The notes under the pieces are model-generated. The model had not been told where the DNA came from and did not search any database. It saw only the letters and a list, made by a program, of their open reading frames with translations. A DNA stretch of 64,000 bases from Cymbomonas tetramitiformis (taxonomy: Eukaryota > Chlorophyta > Pyramimonadophyceae > Pyramimonadales > Pyramimonadaceae), in NCBI GenBank assembly GCA_001247695.2, contig LGRX02027918.1:36694-100693 (forward strand), written 5' to 3'. This document shows positions 1 to 10,039 of this stretch, one piece after another; the stretch's first letter is position 1; each line of letters starts with the position of its first letter. A program made the position numbers and the translations under genes.

Positions 1-804
1 CTGATCGAGGCGCATCCAGTACCCTTCGTGGTTTGGCTCGTCCAAAACATCATATGAAACCTATGACACGCACCGAGAATACGAATGCGATTAGGTAGTA
101 TGTTCTCAAGGTATGTTAAGTACACTAATAACCGCACCGCTACTTACGAGCGTAGGCGGCTTGCTTATAGTATTAAAGCTGGATAATTATACCTGGAACC
201 GTATCCCCTCGGTCTTGGCGCATGAGCGTCCAGTTCCGAACTGGCGAACTTCTTGATACTCCACCGCAGTCGCCGAGAACGTCTTGGCTCTCTCGCTCGG
301 TGACATGGACGTGAACCACGACCCGGTATGCTCACCACGACAGCCATATCGACTTGTTCAGGACCTGGGTATTTTTTGATGATCTCGCAAGGGAGTGAGG
401 TCTGAACAGCTGCAGGCCTTGGAGGGGCCATGGTGAGATGGTGGGCGGACCGACTGCGCCATTCAAAGCTAACTCAGGATTTTTGTCTACCCCGTAAAAT
501 GTTGTTAGATCCGCCCGGATTCGGAGCCGGAGCGTGACAAAATATGAATCCGCGGAGCGCAGATCGCATCGGAGCCTAAAGTTTCACGGCTCCGCGGGCT
601 CGGAGGCTGATTATATTTTGCACCGTCGGAGCCAGATCAGCACGGAGCTTGAACTCGGTTGGCTCCTACGGAGCCAGAGCCTGACTTTTCAACGCCCCGT
701 CGGAGACGGAGCAATGCGAATCCTCGATCTCGCGGGCTCCTACGGAGCCGGAGCCTGGTAAAATCGGTGCTCCGTACAACGGAGACGGAGCTGCTCCGGA
801 TCCG
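1..804. other. No gene; repeat-rich flank of the Copia element
   Basis: No supported gene. From about 510 to 800 the words GGAGCC, CGGAGC and GGCTCC recur in both orientations, so this stretch could fold on itself. It may be the remains of the 5' LTR or leader of the element that follows, but no second LTR copy is present to test that. Confidence 0.4.
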
Positions 805-1182
805 TTGTCGGCACTGACACACATGCAGCCCCCGGTCCCGTCCACAGTGCAGGCCTGTGCCGTCACACCGGATTTCCACTTCCCTCCTATCCCTGAATCT
901 CAGGAGGACACCTCGGAGACCACTACTAAGTGGAAGCAGTTCATGGCAGACACCTCGATCCGCACTGACACACCTCGGCCACGGCCAAATAGCTCACACT
1001 CCCCAGAGCACTCTCAGTGGGATTTCTCAGTTATGCCATCTCCCTCCTTCCAGCAGCTTAATCAGTTCCTGGAGAACTACAGCCGGACACACCCCTCATA
1101 TTGCACCGGAGACTCTGAGGATGATTGGGCCCAGTTTGAGGTCATTGATGACCACCATTTGGGCCCCTGGGATCAGTATTGA
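805..1182 (+). pseudogene. Copia gag-like remnant ending at an in-frame TGA
   Basis: An open stretch of about 125 codons, rich in Ser, Pro, Thr and acidic residues, with no ATG at its left end (first ATG near 823). It ends at TGA 1180-1182. The downstream polyprotein is in exactly this frame and stays open after the TGA, so one polyprotein interrupted by a single stop is the simplest reading. After the TGA comes a Cys-rich stretch (CGC, then further Cys and His) that may be a degraded nucleocapsid knuckle. No family is recognised for the piece alone. Confidence 0.4.
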
Positions 1183-3896
1183 GGTCTACGACCCTGCGGT
1201 TGCAGCGCCGTGGGGAGAGACCTCAGCTGCACCGACAGTGCCCCGCACTGTCCCCACGGCACACCGGTCTTCCTCCCCCTGCTTGGGAAAGGCCGCCGTG
1301 CCTCCAACACGCACGGACACCTCCTTGTAGATTCAGGAGCCTCACATCTCCTCCTGAACAACAGGGAGCTCTTCACTGAGTTGTCCCCGTGCACCTCCAG
1401 CATGACCACAGCCTCGGATCAGCATTACAAGCCTCACAGTGTCGGCACAGCCTCCATTGATTTCCAGTACACCGACGGCACTTGGATCACACTCCCCTTT
1501 CTCCAAGCCTTCTATGATCCAAATGCCCCAAACCTCCTCTCAGTCCGCCAGATGCTCAGACACGGGGCCCGCTCCCCTGACTTCATCGACCTCACATGGC
1601 ACCACGGTGCTTCTCTCTTTGACCTCTATGACACTGGCAGAGACTATGTTGTACACCCCAGCAGCTGGCGAGCCACCCCATCTGCCCACTCCATAGCACA
1701 GAGGAGACCCCTCCTGCAGCCTGCCCCTTCGGAGCTTGCAGAGAAGGGCACAGTCGACTGGATGGTTGCTAGGTCCGCCTACAGAGAGTTTGCTCAGCAC
1801 AGTCCACATGGCTATTGTGACACAGACCTCTACACGGACGGCATCCCCTACCCACGGGGTAACACACAGTGCCAGCACTACTACTCCCTCGAGGACCCTG
1901 CTGAGGATCATGTCTGGTGCGGGCGCTCTTTCTGGGCCAACCCGCCCTTCATCAACTCCATCATCCAAAGGATGTTGATGAAGATGCTAGAGGACTTCTG
2001 GTTAGACCCTAATAACACCTCATACACGGTGTGTCTTCGGAAGTCACCATCTGCAGCCTGGTGGCCACTCACCTATCACTTTCAGGAGATAGCCACCATC
2101 CCAGCAGGCACACCCGGCTTCTTCTCCCGCCCTCGAGCTGGTACCTACTCCCCCCAGGACCTCACAGATGCAGGAGAGGAGGGCGGTGCTGACCGTGTCT
2201 TCATCCAGGGGGCCCCGTTCGACACCATCATCCTTTTCAAGGATGCCACCACAGTCCCCAGGATTGACCCTCATCAGTACCTCCATGCCTGTCTGGGCCA
2301 CTACTCACACCAGTACATTGCTCACCTCTTCTCACAGGGGCTTCAGTTTGCAGTGCCCAGACGACACCTCTCCATGAAGACACTCAGGACTATCCTGTCA
2401 GGCTACGGGTGTGCTCATTGCAACACCTGGAATGCCAAGCGCCCAGGACCCTTTAATGTATTTGACAGAGCCAACCGCAGACCACCTCCGGCTTTGCCAG
2501 CCAACCACCGGCCTGTCAAATGGGAACAGTCCAAGCCATTTCAGCACATATTTGCTGACATTTGGGGCCCATGCAAACCCCCTGGCTACGACGAGTCAGT
2601 CTTCATCAGTGCCTTTAAGTGCCCCGTCACTAAAAAGGCCTTCGGATATGCCTCACCTTCTAAGGGAGGCCAACACTTCCACCTCCAGATTGTCCTTGAT
2701 GACATTCAGTCCCACGGCTTCACACCAGAGACCATCACATTCCACACAGACTGTGCCACAGAGTACACATCGGAGGAGATGAAGACACTCCTCCGACAGT
2801 ACCGCATGCGTCATGAGACCGGTCCGCCATACATGCACGAGTTCCAGGCTCAGATTGAGGTGCTCTGGAGAGACATGCAGAAGATCATGAACAGCGCTAT
2901 GCGCACATATGATGCCCCGCTGTACACATGGCCTCTTGCTGCACTCCATGCCATTAACACAGTCCTCAATGTTATGCCTAACAGGCACATTGGAATGGAC
3001 ACGCCTCACCTCAGATACACCGGCCGTCACTTCGATTACACCGAGCTCCGGCCCTTCTGGTCCGAGTGCAATGTCTGGCAGGACCCCGCACAGCGCTCTA
3101 AGGCAGGAGCTAAAGCTGACACTTCGGCTAAGCTACTACAGCCTAAGAGCAAGCCCTACCGCTATGTCGGGAATCTCACACCTGGCAACTATCTATGCCT
3201 TGACACAGTGAAAGGAAAACTCAAGGCTCTCTCTAGGCCTACGTTTGTCACTGACCCTGCTCTCATGGCTAAGACACTTGCCAACACACACAACACTCTG
3301 GTTGATCCCGCCTCCACAGCTATCTTCACAAAGAAGCTGTACCCCATCCGACGCCCCACGGCCCTCTCCTCCCCCGACATCCTCGAGCTTGCATGCAGCA
3401 CCCACGAGTCAGAGACCTTTGCCTATGTCAAGGTCCAGTGTGCTAAACTCAGACATCCAGTCTGGGTAAAGCTCATCATACACTATCTCCAGCTGGCCAA
3501 AAGCCACTATGCCACTCTCATCAGCTTTCTCAAGCACAGACACAAACATGGGGCACCTAATGTCTTTTACCCGTGTTTTGCTATGTGCTCGGCTAAGCCA
3601 GCTGACCGACAGAAGTATCACCCTGCAGTCATCGTGTCTGTAGACCATAAGCCTCAGGTCCAGCACAGATACCAGGTGTACTTCGACTCTGCTGACTCAC
3701 ACTCCACCCAGTATGCAGACACCGATGCTGTCATCATCTCCCCAGACCAGAAGGCCATGCTCCTTGCCCTCAGGGATGCAGACTCGGACCCCGCAGACTT
3801 CCCGAGTGATGCCTTCATGGACGAGCCAGACCCTGCCACATACAGACAGGCTCGGCTCAGCCCTAATTGGAGACAGTGGCACAAAGCCATTGAATT
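805..3896 (+). mobile_element. Copia-like LTR retroelement, truncated at reverse transcriptase
   Basis: The order retropepsin, extra methyltransferase-like domain, GAG-pre-integrase zinc finger, integrase, then the first residues of a Copia-type RT domain (W-x2-W-x-KAIEF) is Ty1/Copia order, with integrase before RT. Similarity stops at about 3896 in the middle of that RT start motif, so RT and RNase H are missing. No LTR pair is recognisable. A short piece with the composition of a gag C-terminus (805-1182) lies in the same frame as the polyprotein, separated from it by one TGA. Confidence 0.75.
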
Positions 3897-3930
3897 CCCC
3901 GTGGGACCGCGGGGGACGGCTTACCCATAA
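1210..3930 (+). CDS. Copia polyprotein: protease, adenine-MTase-like domain, integrase
   Basis: 906 codons. Retropepsin active site DSGASHLL near residue 41. Residues about 200-345 resemble the Dam-type N6-adenine methyltransferase fold: an Asp-Leu-Tyr strand, a Cys/Tyr pair, then WANPPF near residue 243 (catalytic motif IV NPPF), a conserved WW, and a PFDTIILF strand. Next come a GAG-pre-integrase zinc finger (H-x3-GH near 360, GCAHC near 400) and the integrase core with D (FADIWG, about 447), D (HTDCATEY, about 511) and E (QIEVLWR, about 547). A segment near residues 785-825 (YHPAVIVSVD, then YQVYFDSAD) resembles a Tudor/Agenet-like barrel. The last 10 residues are non-homologous sequence beyond the truncation. 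The start is uncertain because the frame is open upstream to the TGA. The methyltransferase and Tudor-like assignments are inferences from motif spacing. Confidence 0.8.
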   Translation: MGRDLSCTDSAPHCPHGTPVFLPLLGKGRRASNTHGHLLVDSGASHLLLNNRELFTELSPCTSSMTTASDQHYKPHSVGTASIDFQYTDGTWITLPFLQAFYDPNAPNLLSVRQMLRHGARSPDFIDLTWHHGASLFDLYDTGRDYVVHPSSWRATPSAHSIAQRRPLLQPAPSELAEKGTVDWMVARSAYREFAQHSPHGYCDTDLYTDGIPYPRGNTQCQHYYSLEDPAEDHVWCGRSFWANPPFINSIIQRMLMKMLEDFWLDPNNTSYTVCLRKSPSAAWWPLTYHFQEIATIPAGTPGFFSRPRAGTYSPQDLTDAGEEGGADRVFIQGAPFDTIILFKDATTVPRIDPHQYLHACLGHYSHQYIAHLFSQGLQFAVPRRHLSMKTLRTILSGYGCAHCNTWNAKRPGPFNVFDRANRRPPPALPANHRPVKWEQSKPFQHIFADIWGPCKPPGYDESVFISAFKCPVTKKAFGYASPSKGGQHFHLQIVLDDIQSHGFTPETITFHTDCATEYTSEEMKTLLRQYRMRHETGPPYMHEFQAQIEVLWRDMQKIMNSAMRTYDAPLYTWPLAALHAINTVLNVMPNRHIGMDTPHLRYTGRHFDYTELRPFWSECNVWQDPAQRSKAGAKADTSAKLLQPKSKPYRYVGNLTPGNYLCLDTVKGKLKALSRPTFVTDPALMAKTLANTHNTLVDPASTAIFTKKLYPIRRPTALSSPDILELACSTHESETFAYVKVQCAKLRHPVWVKLIIHYLQLAKSHYATLISFLKHRHKHGAPNVFYPCFAMCSAKPADRQKYHPAVIVSVDHKPQVQHRYQVYFDSADSHSTQYADTDAVIISPDQKAMLLALRDADSDPADFPSDAFMDEPDPATYRQARLSPNWRQWHKAIEFPVGPRGTAYP

Positions 3931-5640
3931 TCCTAAGAACCCGATCAGTCGAGGACTGCTTAGGATCCCACATAGCCTAGCCACCACTTGCAAGCCTGTT
4001 CCTCATAGTAGAATGCTGGCTAAGCCCCCGTCTGCTTAAAGTTCCTGCACCGCATAAGAACAATAACCCTGTGCCACTGCGGAGCGGGTAATTGTATAGC
4101 CCTGCCGTCAGCTTCAGGTTGGGGCCGCAACACATTTTTGCCGACCGAGTTCCTTGCTTTGCAAAAGTGTGCAGTATAGAATAGGATAACTTAATAGTGG
4201 CAATAGGCTGAGAGGGCACGGCGCCCTGTAATAGCCCACTCATTTTTATAATTGAGTCTCTTTTCTTGGCTCTTAGTCCAAATGCTCTTGGTAAAAAATC
4301 ATGAAGTAAGGGTACCATTTTAAGCACATTTTTGAATGTGTGAAAATAAGCAACCAAGATTTGCATAGGGTGCCTGACTTTGCTGCATTCAAACGCGATA
4401 TGTATAGCAATTTCTGACTTAACCACGCCCACCCAACCAATATATAGGTGCCAAATAGTCATGATTTCATGGGATACGACCTCTAGAGGCCATCTGACGG
4501 CCCAAAAAAATCGTGAAACGGTGGTCCTTGCGTTGTGGGGAGGAGAAGGATATCTTGGAGACAGAGCTCCTGTGGCCTGATTTCACATTGGTGGACCAGA
4601 AGGTTGACAAGGAGACCAAGGTGGCTGCAGACACCTGGGTCACTCGCGCCAGGTGGAAGAAGGACAGCGACCCAATGGTACCTCCCGACTGTCAGGTTCA
4701 CCGAGAAGCAGGGCGCCACACCATGGCTGCGGTGCAAGAGTCGCTTAGCGCCCAGCAGGTGTACCCGACAGGCGCCGTCACTGGCACTCTGATGTGGGAC
4801 AAGAGGGGTGGGCAATCCTGTGTCCTCAGCGAGAAGACCAGGGCTCCCTGGGAGCTGACGATGGAAAGCCTGGTGCGCCACGCTGAGGGCAGCAACGAGC
4901 GCATGGCCCCAATCAATGGGCAGTGTGAGCGGGGAGTTTCAGCTGCCTTTCTACTACGAGAGGGACCAACGCTGGTGTTACCAGCCCTTAAAGTACATTC
5001 AGAAGGTGGACGTCATGAACCTGCGGGCGCGTCTGAAGCTGAGGTATGACGAGGTGCTGGCTGGCAGGCAGACTGCCCCGTTGCTGGCGCTGTCGGACCT
5101 GACATGCAAAGTGGAGAAATTCTACGCGGTCACGGATGGTGAGGGGGGGCACGGCGAGGTGTTCGACACCAACGCCGCTGCCCAAGAATTCCTGCACTTG
5201 GGGGAGGGCAGGATTATGCTCTCCGCTTGCACGTCTGAGAGCGACGCGCGCGACGAGCTGGACAGTTATGGAGCCAGGCGAGCACCACCAGCTCGGCCGC
5301 CAGCTCGTCCACATAAGACCGTGACGAGGGATGGCGAAGGGCCGTCTGGCCACGCTCTGCGACCAGAGACAGCGCCAGCTCCACTGCGGCTGTTGCATCA
5401 GACGTGGCCCTAGGGACCGTTCGACCCTGGAAGAAAGGAGTACCAGCCGCCAGTATTCCAGGGCACCTATCAGGCTGAATCTGACACCAGCAACGTGGAC
5501 ACCGCGCGGGAGTCTACTTGGATGGACCCAGCCCAGTTTGCGGAGCTGTCACAGAAGGATGGGCAGACGGTCTTCCTCGTCCGATACCAGTATCGGCGAG
5601 GCAAGGTGATCCTAATGTTGGGGAAGCCCAACGCGGAGCG
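3897..5640. other. Unassigned DNA between the Copia and Gypsy remnants
   Basis: 3897-4490 contains nothing recognisable. 4510-5640 has coding-like composition and overlapping open stretches (4513-5049, 4916-5413, 5495-5728) in different frames, consistent with a frameshifted protein region. A phrase near 5570-5640 (VRYQYRRGK, then LGKPNAERGKG) lies just before the integrase fragment. It could be an upstream part of the Gypsy polyprotein or a captured gene. I do not recognise a family. Confidence 0.3.
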
Positions 5641-5645
5641 GGGGA

Positions 5646-6220
5646 AGGGACTGCATCACGGAGCGTGTGGTCAGGACGATCAAATTCTGTTTCAAGAAGA
5701 TGGCTCTGGACAAGGGGCTGGATTATGAGTGGGATGAGCTGTTATGGTCGCTAGTACTCAGCTACAATGCAGCCAAGCAGGAATCAACAGGGGTGGCGCC
5801 CTTCACGCTTCTTTTCGCACAGGAGGCGACCGTGCCACCTGACCTGCGAGTGAACTCGAGTTTGAACTTTGAAGAGCAGGAGCAGTATGAGAAGACGCTC
5901 GCTAATGACTTATTGCAGAGAGCGATTATAATCAAGAAGCTCATGGTGCATGCAGGATGCAGCCTTGAGGTTGCTCAGCACCGTGATACCCTGAGATATG
6001 AGCACAGGAGGAGTGGGAGTTATGAGCCCAAGCCTCACCAGTTCAAAGTGGGGGACTTCGTCTACATTCGGCAAAAGCCAAGGTCGGGCATGGAAGTAGC
6101 GACCAAGCCAACCATCCTGAAGCTTGTCAAAGTCCAGAAAGATGGAGTGGTGGTGCTGGAGGACAACACCAAGCTCAGAGAAAAGAGCACTGTGCAGCGG
6201 CATCGCGCCGTGTCACATCC
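5646..6220 (+). pseudogene. Gypsy integrase C-terminal half
   Basis: The frame starts RDCITERVVRTIK, where the Glu is the third residue of the DDE triad. It continues with the usual helix (WSLVLSYNAAKQESTGVAPF) and the SH3-like C-terminal domain (KVGDFVYIRQK near 6050). The first two catalytic Asp residues lie upstream of the surviving homology and are absent. The reading frame changes at about 6205-6230 into the PHD finger frame. Integrase joins retroelement cDNA to chromosomal DNA in the nucleus; this copy cannot be active. Confidence 0.8.
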
Positions 6221-6525
6221 AGGTGCTGAAGGACCAGTACGACTGCAGTGCTGCCATTCCCAACAAACATCTCGCGTGCGAGGAGTGCAAGAGGAATGAT
6301 GGCGAAGCATCTATGCTGTTGTGTGACACGTGTAATCATGGTTACCACATATGGTGCTTGAAGCCTGCGATGGGTGAGGTCCCAGAAGGCGACTGGCGGT
6401 GCCCGGAGTGTTTCGGCACGGCAGTGGTGGCAGCTTCCGCAGAGGTGGGTATCTCCATTGTGGAGAAGATGGGAACTCCAGTTGAAGGAGCGGTTGGGAG
6501 CGGACGCGAAACTGTTGCCAACTGA
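6215..6525 (+). pseudogene. PHD zinc finger fused behind the Gypsy integrase
   Basis: A C4HC3 signature is complete between about 6275 and 6410: CEEC, then LLCDTC, then HIWC, then CPEC, with normal PHD spacing and the typical GDWRCPEC ending. PHD fingers bind histone H3 tails, and in a retroelement such a module could direct integration to a chromatin state, as chromodomains do in chromoviruses (inference). The frame differs by one from the integrase and ends at a stop at 6523-6525, before the methyltransferase region. Confidence 0.8.
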
Positions 6526-6839
6526 CTTGGGCCCGCACAGAGCGGTGAAACACGGTCGTGAGCAGGAGAGCAGCCTTGGCAGGCCCTGGCGTCACGGCAG
6601 ATTGCGGGGAAGGATGGAAATATGGGTGATCTCCCAGACCGTGTGGCATGGGGGGACCAAGAAGAATTGAGCAGAGTGATCAAGGAGATAATGCCAGGAC
6701 ATTGGCATGATGGTCACCGTACCATTTTGAGCAGGAAGTGTTCAGAGCAACACGTGCGGGCAAGGGGCCTGCGCAAAGCGCCAACAGTGCACGCTATGAG
6801 GTGCAGAAGAGGGGGGACGTCACTCTGTTGACTAGACCC

Positions 6840-7422
6840 CACGTCAAGGTGGCCAGTCAACTAGACTGGGGCCTGGAGCTGGTCATGACAGTTCCCCATG
6901 AAGTGAAGCGCCTTGCGCGTGAGGTGGACTGGAAGAAGATCACACAGATATGGGACCCCTGGGCTGGTACAGGTGTGATTGGCAAGGTGATGTCGTCTGA
7001 ATGGCCGCACTTGAAAGTCATGAATAACGAGTGGAAGCCGCAATTGAAGTGGCCTGAGGCATTGAACGCGTTACAGCCAGGCAACTATCGTGCTTGGAAA
7101 CAGAGATCTGGGGTGTGTGCGTGCTGTGGTGACCTCACCATGGTTCGCGGTGCTGGACATAGCACTGCCATTGGCTGTACTGGCTAGTAAGGTGGTGGCT
7201 TGCATTCATGTGCCATCTCATTACATGAAAGATATGACTGAGAGCAGAGCACAATATTTTCGTAAGCTCTGTCATGCAGGACGTTTACATGTGATTGGGC
7301 ACTTGGAACATGGGCCCATTGGGAGAAGATGTATGTGGGTGATGGTTTTTCGAAACCCTCTGACGCGCGCGAGGATGTTACGTGGTGGAGAGGCCTCTGG
7401 AGTGGGCCGATGTTTACCTTAA
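6840..7422 (+). pseudogene. Adenine-methyltransferase-like domain of the Gypsy element (frameshifted)
   Basis: Class I SAM-dependent methyltransferase motif I is IWDPWAGTG (about 6946). Downstream, in a frame shifted by one base, lies a motif-IV-like TSPWF (about 7132), followed by an alternating hydrophobic stretch (LDIALPLAVLASKVV) and a final strand (MWVMVFRN). The order motif I then [S/N/D]PP[F/W/Y]-like is that of N6-adenine/N4-cytosine DNA or RNA methyltransferases. Here the tetrapeptide is SPWF, not a textbook NPPY, so catalysis is uncertain. The frameshift lies between about 7085 and 7125. It may once have been a separate ORF behind pol. Confidence 0.55.
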
Positions 7423-7510
7423 GTATGGGCAAGTTCGCGCTGAATGGAGTTACCACAGAGGACGCAGAGCGAGCTCTTATCTAATGTTTGTGCTACTAGC
7501 AGCAGCTACA

Positions 7511-7519
7511 AATGGGGGG
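7511..7519 (+). promoter_or_regulatory. Polypurine tract (plus-strand primer)
   Basis: AATGGGGGG lies immediately before the TGTTGAG that begins the LTR. This is the position where the RNase-H-resistant primer for plus-strand synthesis sits, and it fixes both the element's orientation and the LTR start. Confidence 0.65.
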
Positions 7520-8121
7520 TGTTGAGAAAAAGAGCTTGCATAAGTGGAGTTGTACATATTTGCCAAAATTTTTGAACTTTTCGAAGAGACAATTATTGTG
7601 CCAATAGTACAGGGTCATATTGCAGTGTATACAATGCTAAGTAGGTACACAAATAATACCTACAATGAGAAGAGCTATAATAAGGAGTAGGGACTATATA
7701 TATTCATATGCTGAGTGCACGCGCTGTGCACGGGTTCGCGACAGCTGTCATAAACCGCGGCTTGTCGTGTGACATAGGCACACCGGGTTGTGACACTTGA
7801 CTTAGTCGTAGCGCTGGTGACGAACACGTGACGGACGTAGTACAGGTTACGGGTTAGTCGAGACAGTTGGTGACAATATGGAGAGGAGAACGAGGAAAGA
7901 GATAGGGCGGCGCCTGTAGAATTGAGCAGACGCTCATTTTTGTTTTGCCTTCGCAGAAGTGAGAGTATCAAGACTTTTCTTGCTCGACGCCGCGGAAACA
8001 ACAGTGTTTAAGAATACAATGATTTGTGTTATGAGATAATTCGGTGTGTGAAAGTTGGCATATTGCACGCAGCGGGATTTCATTTGGAGTGTCAGAACCG
8101 TTGTGGCTATAGTCTTTTACA
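7520..8121 (+). repeat. 3' LTR of the Gypsy element (602 bp)
   Basis: Starts TGTTGAGAAAAAGAGC, ends TTTTACA. The first about 220 bases recur at 8122-8347, which defines the unit. A TATATATATTCATATG stretch near 7695 is a plausible promoter TATA region. There is no recognisable ORF inside. Confidence 0.7.
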
Positions 8122-8347
8122 TGTCGAGAAAAAGAGCTTGCATAAGTGGAGTACATATTTGCCAAATTTTTTGAACTTTTCGAAGAGACAGTTATTGTGC
8201 CAATAGCACAGGGTCATATTGCAGTGTATACAGTGCTAAGTAGGTACACAAATAATACCTACAATGAGAAGAGCTATAAGGAGTAGGGACTATATCGTAT
8301 ATATTCATATGCTGAGTGCACGCGCCGTGCACGACGGGTTCGCGACA
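8122..8347 (+). repeat. Second, 3'-truncated LTR copy joined directly to the first
   Basis: Starts TGTCGAGAAAAAGAGC and follows the 7520 copy closely with scattered substitutions and small indels (for example an extra CGTA near 8296). Homology stops at TTCGCGACA. The junction reads ...TTTTACA|TGTCGAG..., a CA|TG LTR-LTR joint with no intervening bases. Confidence 0.75.
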
Positions 8348-8997
8348 AAACGTATTGTACAACCGTATTTTGTGTTATCGAGTTTAAAAATGAGGGTTCA
8401 ACTACACTCAAAACTCAGGGTTTAAGTGTTGCACAGTGTTAAGCCAAAAATTTGTTTTGCTCAGTTTTTTTGCATTTGATGTTTTTTCTTGAATTTTTTT
8501 AGGGATCGATAGCCATGGTCCACCCGAATTGACTACACTTTTCAAAATCCGGATCCGAATTGTATAACTATTTTTATATCGATTCGTAAAAATTTCCGTC
8601 ATTGCATAAAATCGGCCGATTTCCGTCATTATTTCGGATGACCGTTTGTACACCATCCTATCCAAATGCATGCCTCCCTGCTCCCAAATGAGCTGAGTTA
8701 CAAGGTGAGCCCGAACGCGAAGCTGACTCCAAAAATCGAGGAGGGGTGCACGCGGACTAGATAATACTAGGCGGATCGATCTCAAAAAGAGATCTCCGCT
8801 AGGCCATCTGACCGTAGGATCATGTGCGCGACAGTGCTTCGCTTTTTGCATCCCAACATGCCATGCCATAACGCGTGGGTGGCGTCGCGGTAAATGTACG
8901 CGACTGCAGTGGCACTGTCATCGTTAGCGTCTGGCGATCGTGAGATCGGAAGTTCGTGTGTGTCGCCCGTTGGGATTCGCGCTTTGCTGCTGCTGAT

Positions 8998-9029
<32 letters not shown>

Positions 9030-9272
9030 GTAATTTGGCCAGGTTCCAAATCATAAGGAGCAGAGGTTCGGCGACTTGACCGGAGCGATTGGTGTCTTTG
9101 CCCAACTAAAGTTGAGCCGTCCAATGTTTTCAGATCGGGAACATCGGAAGGTCCGAAGAGATTCCTGGGGAGCATCGAACGAATGTATCGTATTTTGATC
9201 TCTGGAATCGTATATGGACTGTCGGATTCGGAAAATTGTTAAAAATGAACCAGTTTAAACCCGGTGTTTCAG
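8348..9272. other. No gene recognised; TAAG microsatellite
   Basis: Nothing coding is supported. 9000-9029 is a (TAAG)n run of about seven units. A minus-strand open stretch at 8408-8869 has no recognisable motif. Confidence 0.5.
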
Positions 9273-10035
9273 CGACGAAACCTCCTCTGTACTGTACTGT
9301 CGGTTTTCTGTACTGTGACACTGTCGATTTTGGGGAATTCTGTGCCGACGTGGCAGTCGCGCGACAGTACAGTACAGCCCGGAGGTTTAAGCGAAATACC
9401 GTCTCTGTACTGTGTCACTGCACGGTTCGATGGGCTGTACTGCACCGATTTTCATCACAAATTGCATATTTAAAGACATCGATTTCATACATATTTCGGC
9501 GAAACAAGGGTGACATCGTGGGGACACCAAGAATTTTGAATATAAATATATATATCCACAATATATTCATTGTCCGTATGCATGCGCCTTTTTATTACGA
9601 AGAACCCCCTAAAAATAGCGCATTGTTTCTTAAAATAGCGTGCAAACGCGCGATAAAATTATCCGTTTAATTATCCGCGGTATAAACGACAGAATCGAGC
9701 CATCGTGAGAGTATCGTGAGTGTCCGCGCTTCGATATTTCTGTACTGTCGTATGTACTGTAGTCTGTACTGTCGGTGTCGTCTGTACTGTCGTCTGTCCT
9801 GTCGTCTGTACTGTCGGCTGTACTGCCCCATACTTAATTCTGAGAAATGTCATTTTGGCGACATCCACGACTCTGCTTCTATACTGTCGTCCTTTTTGTC
9901 TGTACTGTACTGTCGTCGACCAAAAACGGTGGACCTCCAACCAGAGACGCGGAAATTGACATGTTGTCACGAACGCGGTACAGAGACAGTACAGTACAGA
10001 CAAAACGACAGTACAGTACAGAGGAGGTTTCGTCG
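9273..10035. mobile_element. Non-autonomous inverted-repeat element rich in CTGTACTGT
   Basis: The left end CGACGAAACCTCCTCTGTAC recurs inverted at the right end; about 30 bases match almost perfectly (9273-9302 against 10006-10035). The inside is filled with CTGTACTGT words in both orientations (for example 9730-9830, 9895-9915, 9985-10020). A nested inverted pair (9273-9302 against about 9358-9388) lies inside the left end. No transposase ORF. The right end meets TTAA and, four bases later, the Ngaro-like element. Confidence 0.6.
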
Positions 10036-10039
10036 TTAA

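Larger units (their letters stand above)
5641..8121 (+). mobile_element. Gypsy (Ty3) element 3' half: integrase, PHD finger, MTase, PPT, LTR
   Basis: Only the region from the integrase catalytic Glu to the 3' LTR remains. The coding frame changes at least three times (frames of 5667, 6124, 6738 and 7090), so the element is dead or contains unrecognised introns. The right end is well defined by a polypurine tract directly followed by an LTR starting TG and ending CA. The gene order after integrase (PHD finger, then a SAM-dependent methyltransferase-like domain) is unusual for Gypsy elements, which often carry a chromodomain at that place. Confidence 0.7.

Noticed and set aside
3896..3930. Copia RT start read as a complete protein end
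   Set aside because: The last 10 codons after KAIEF do not match any RT; they are unrelated DNA past a truncation point that happens to stay open to a stop.
8408..8869. 153-codon minus-strand open frame
   Set aside because: No recognisable motif, no splice or promoter context, and non-coding-like composition next to LTR and microsatellite sequence.
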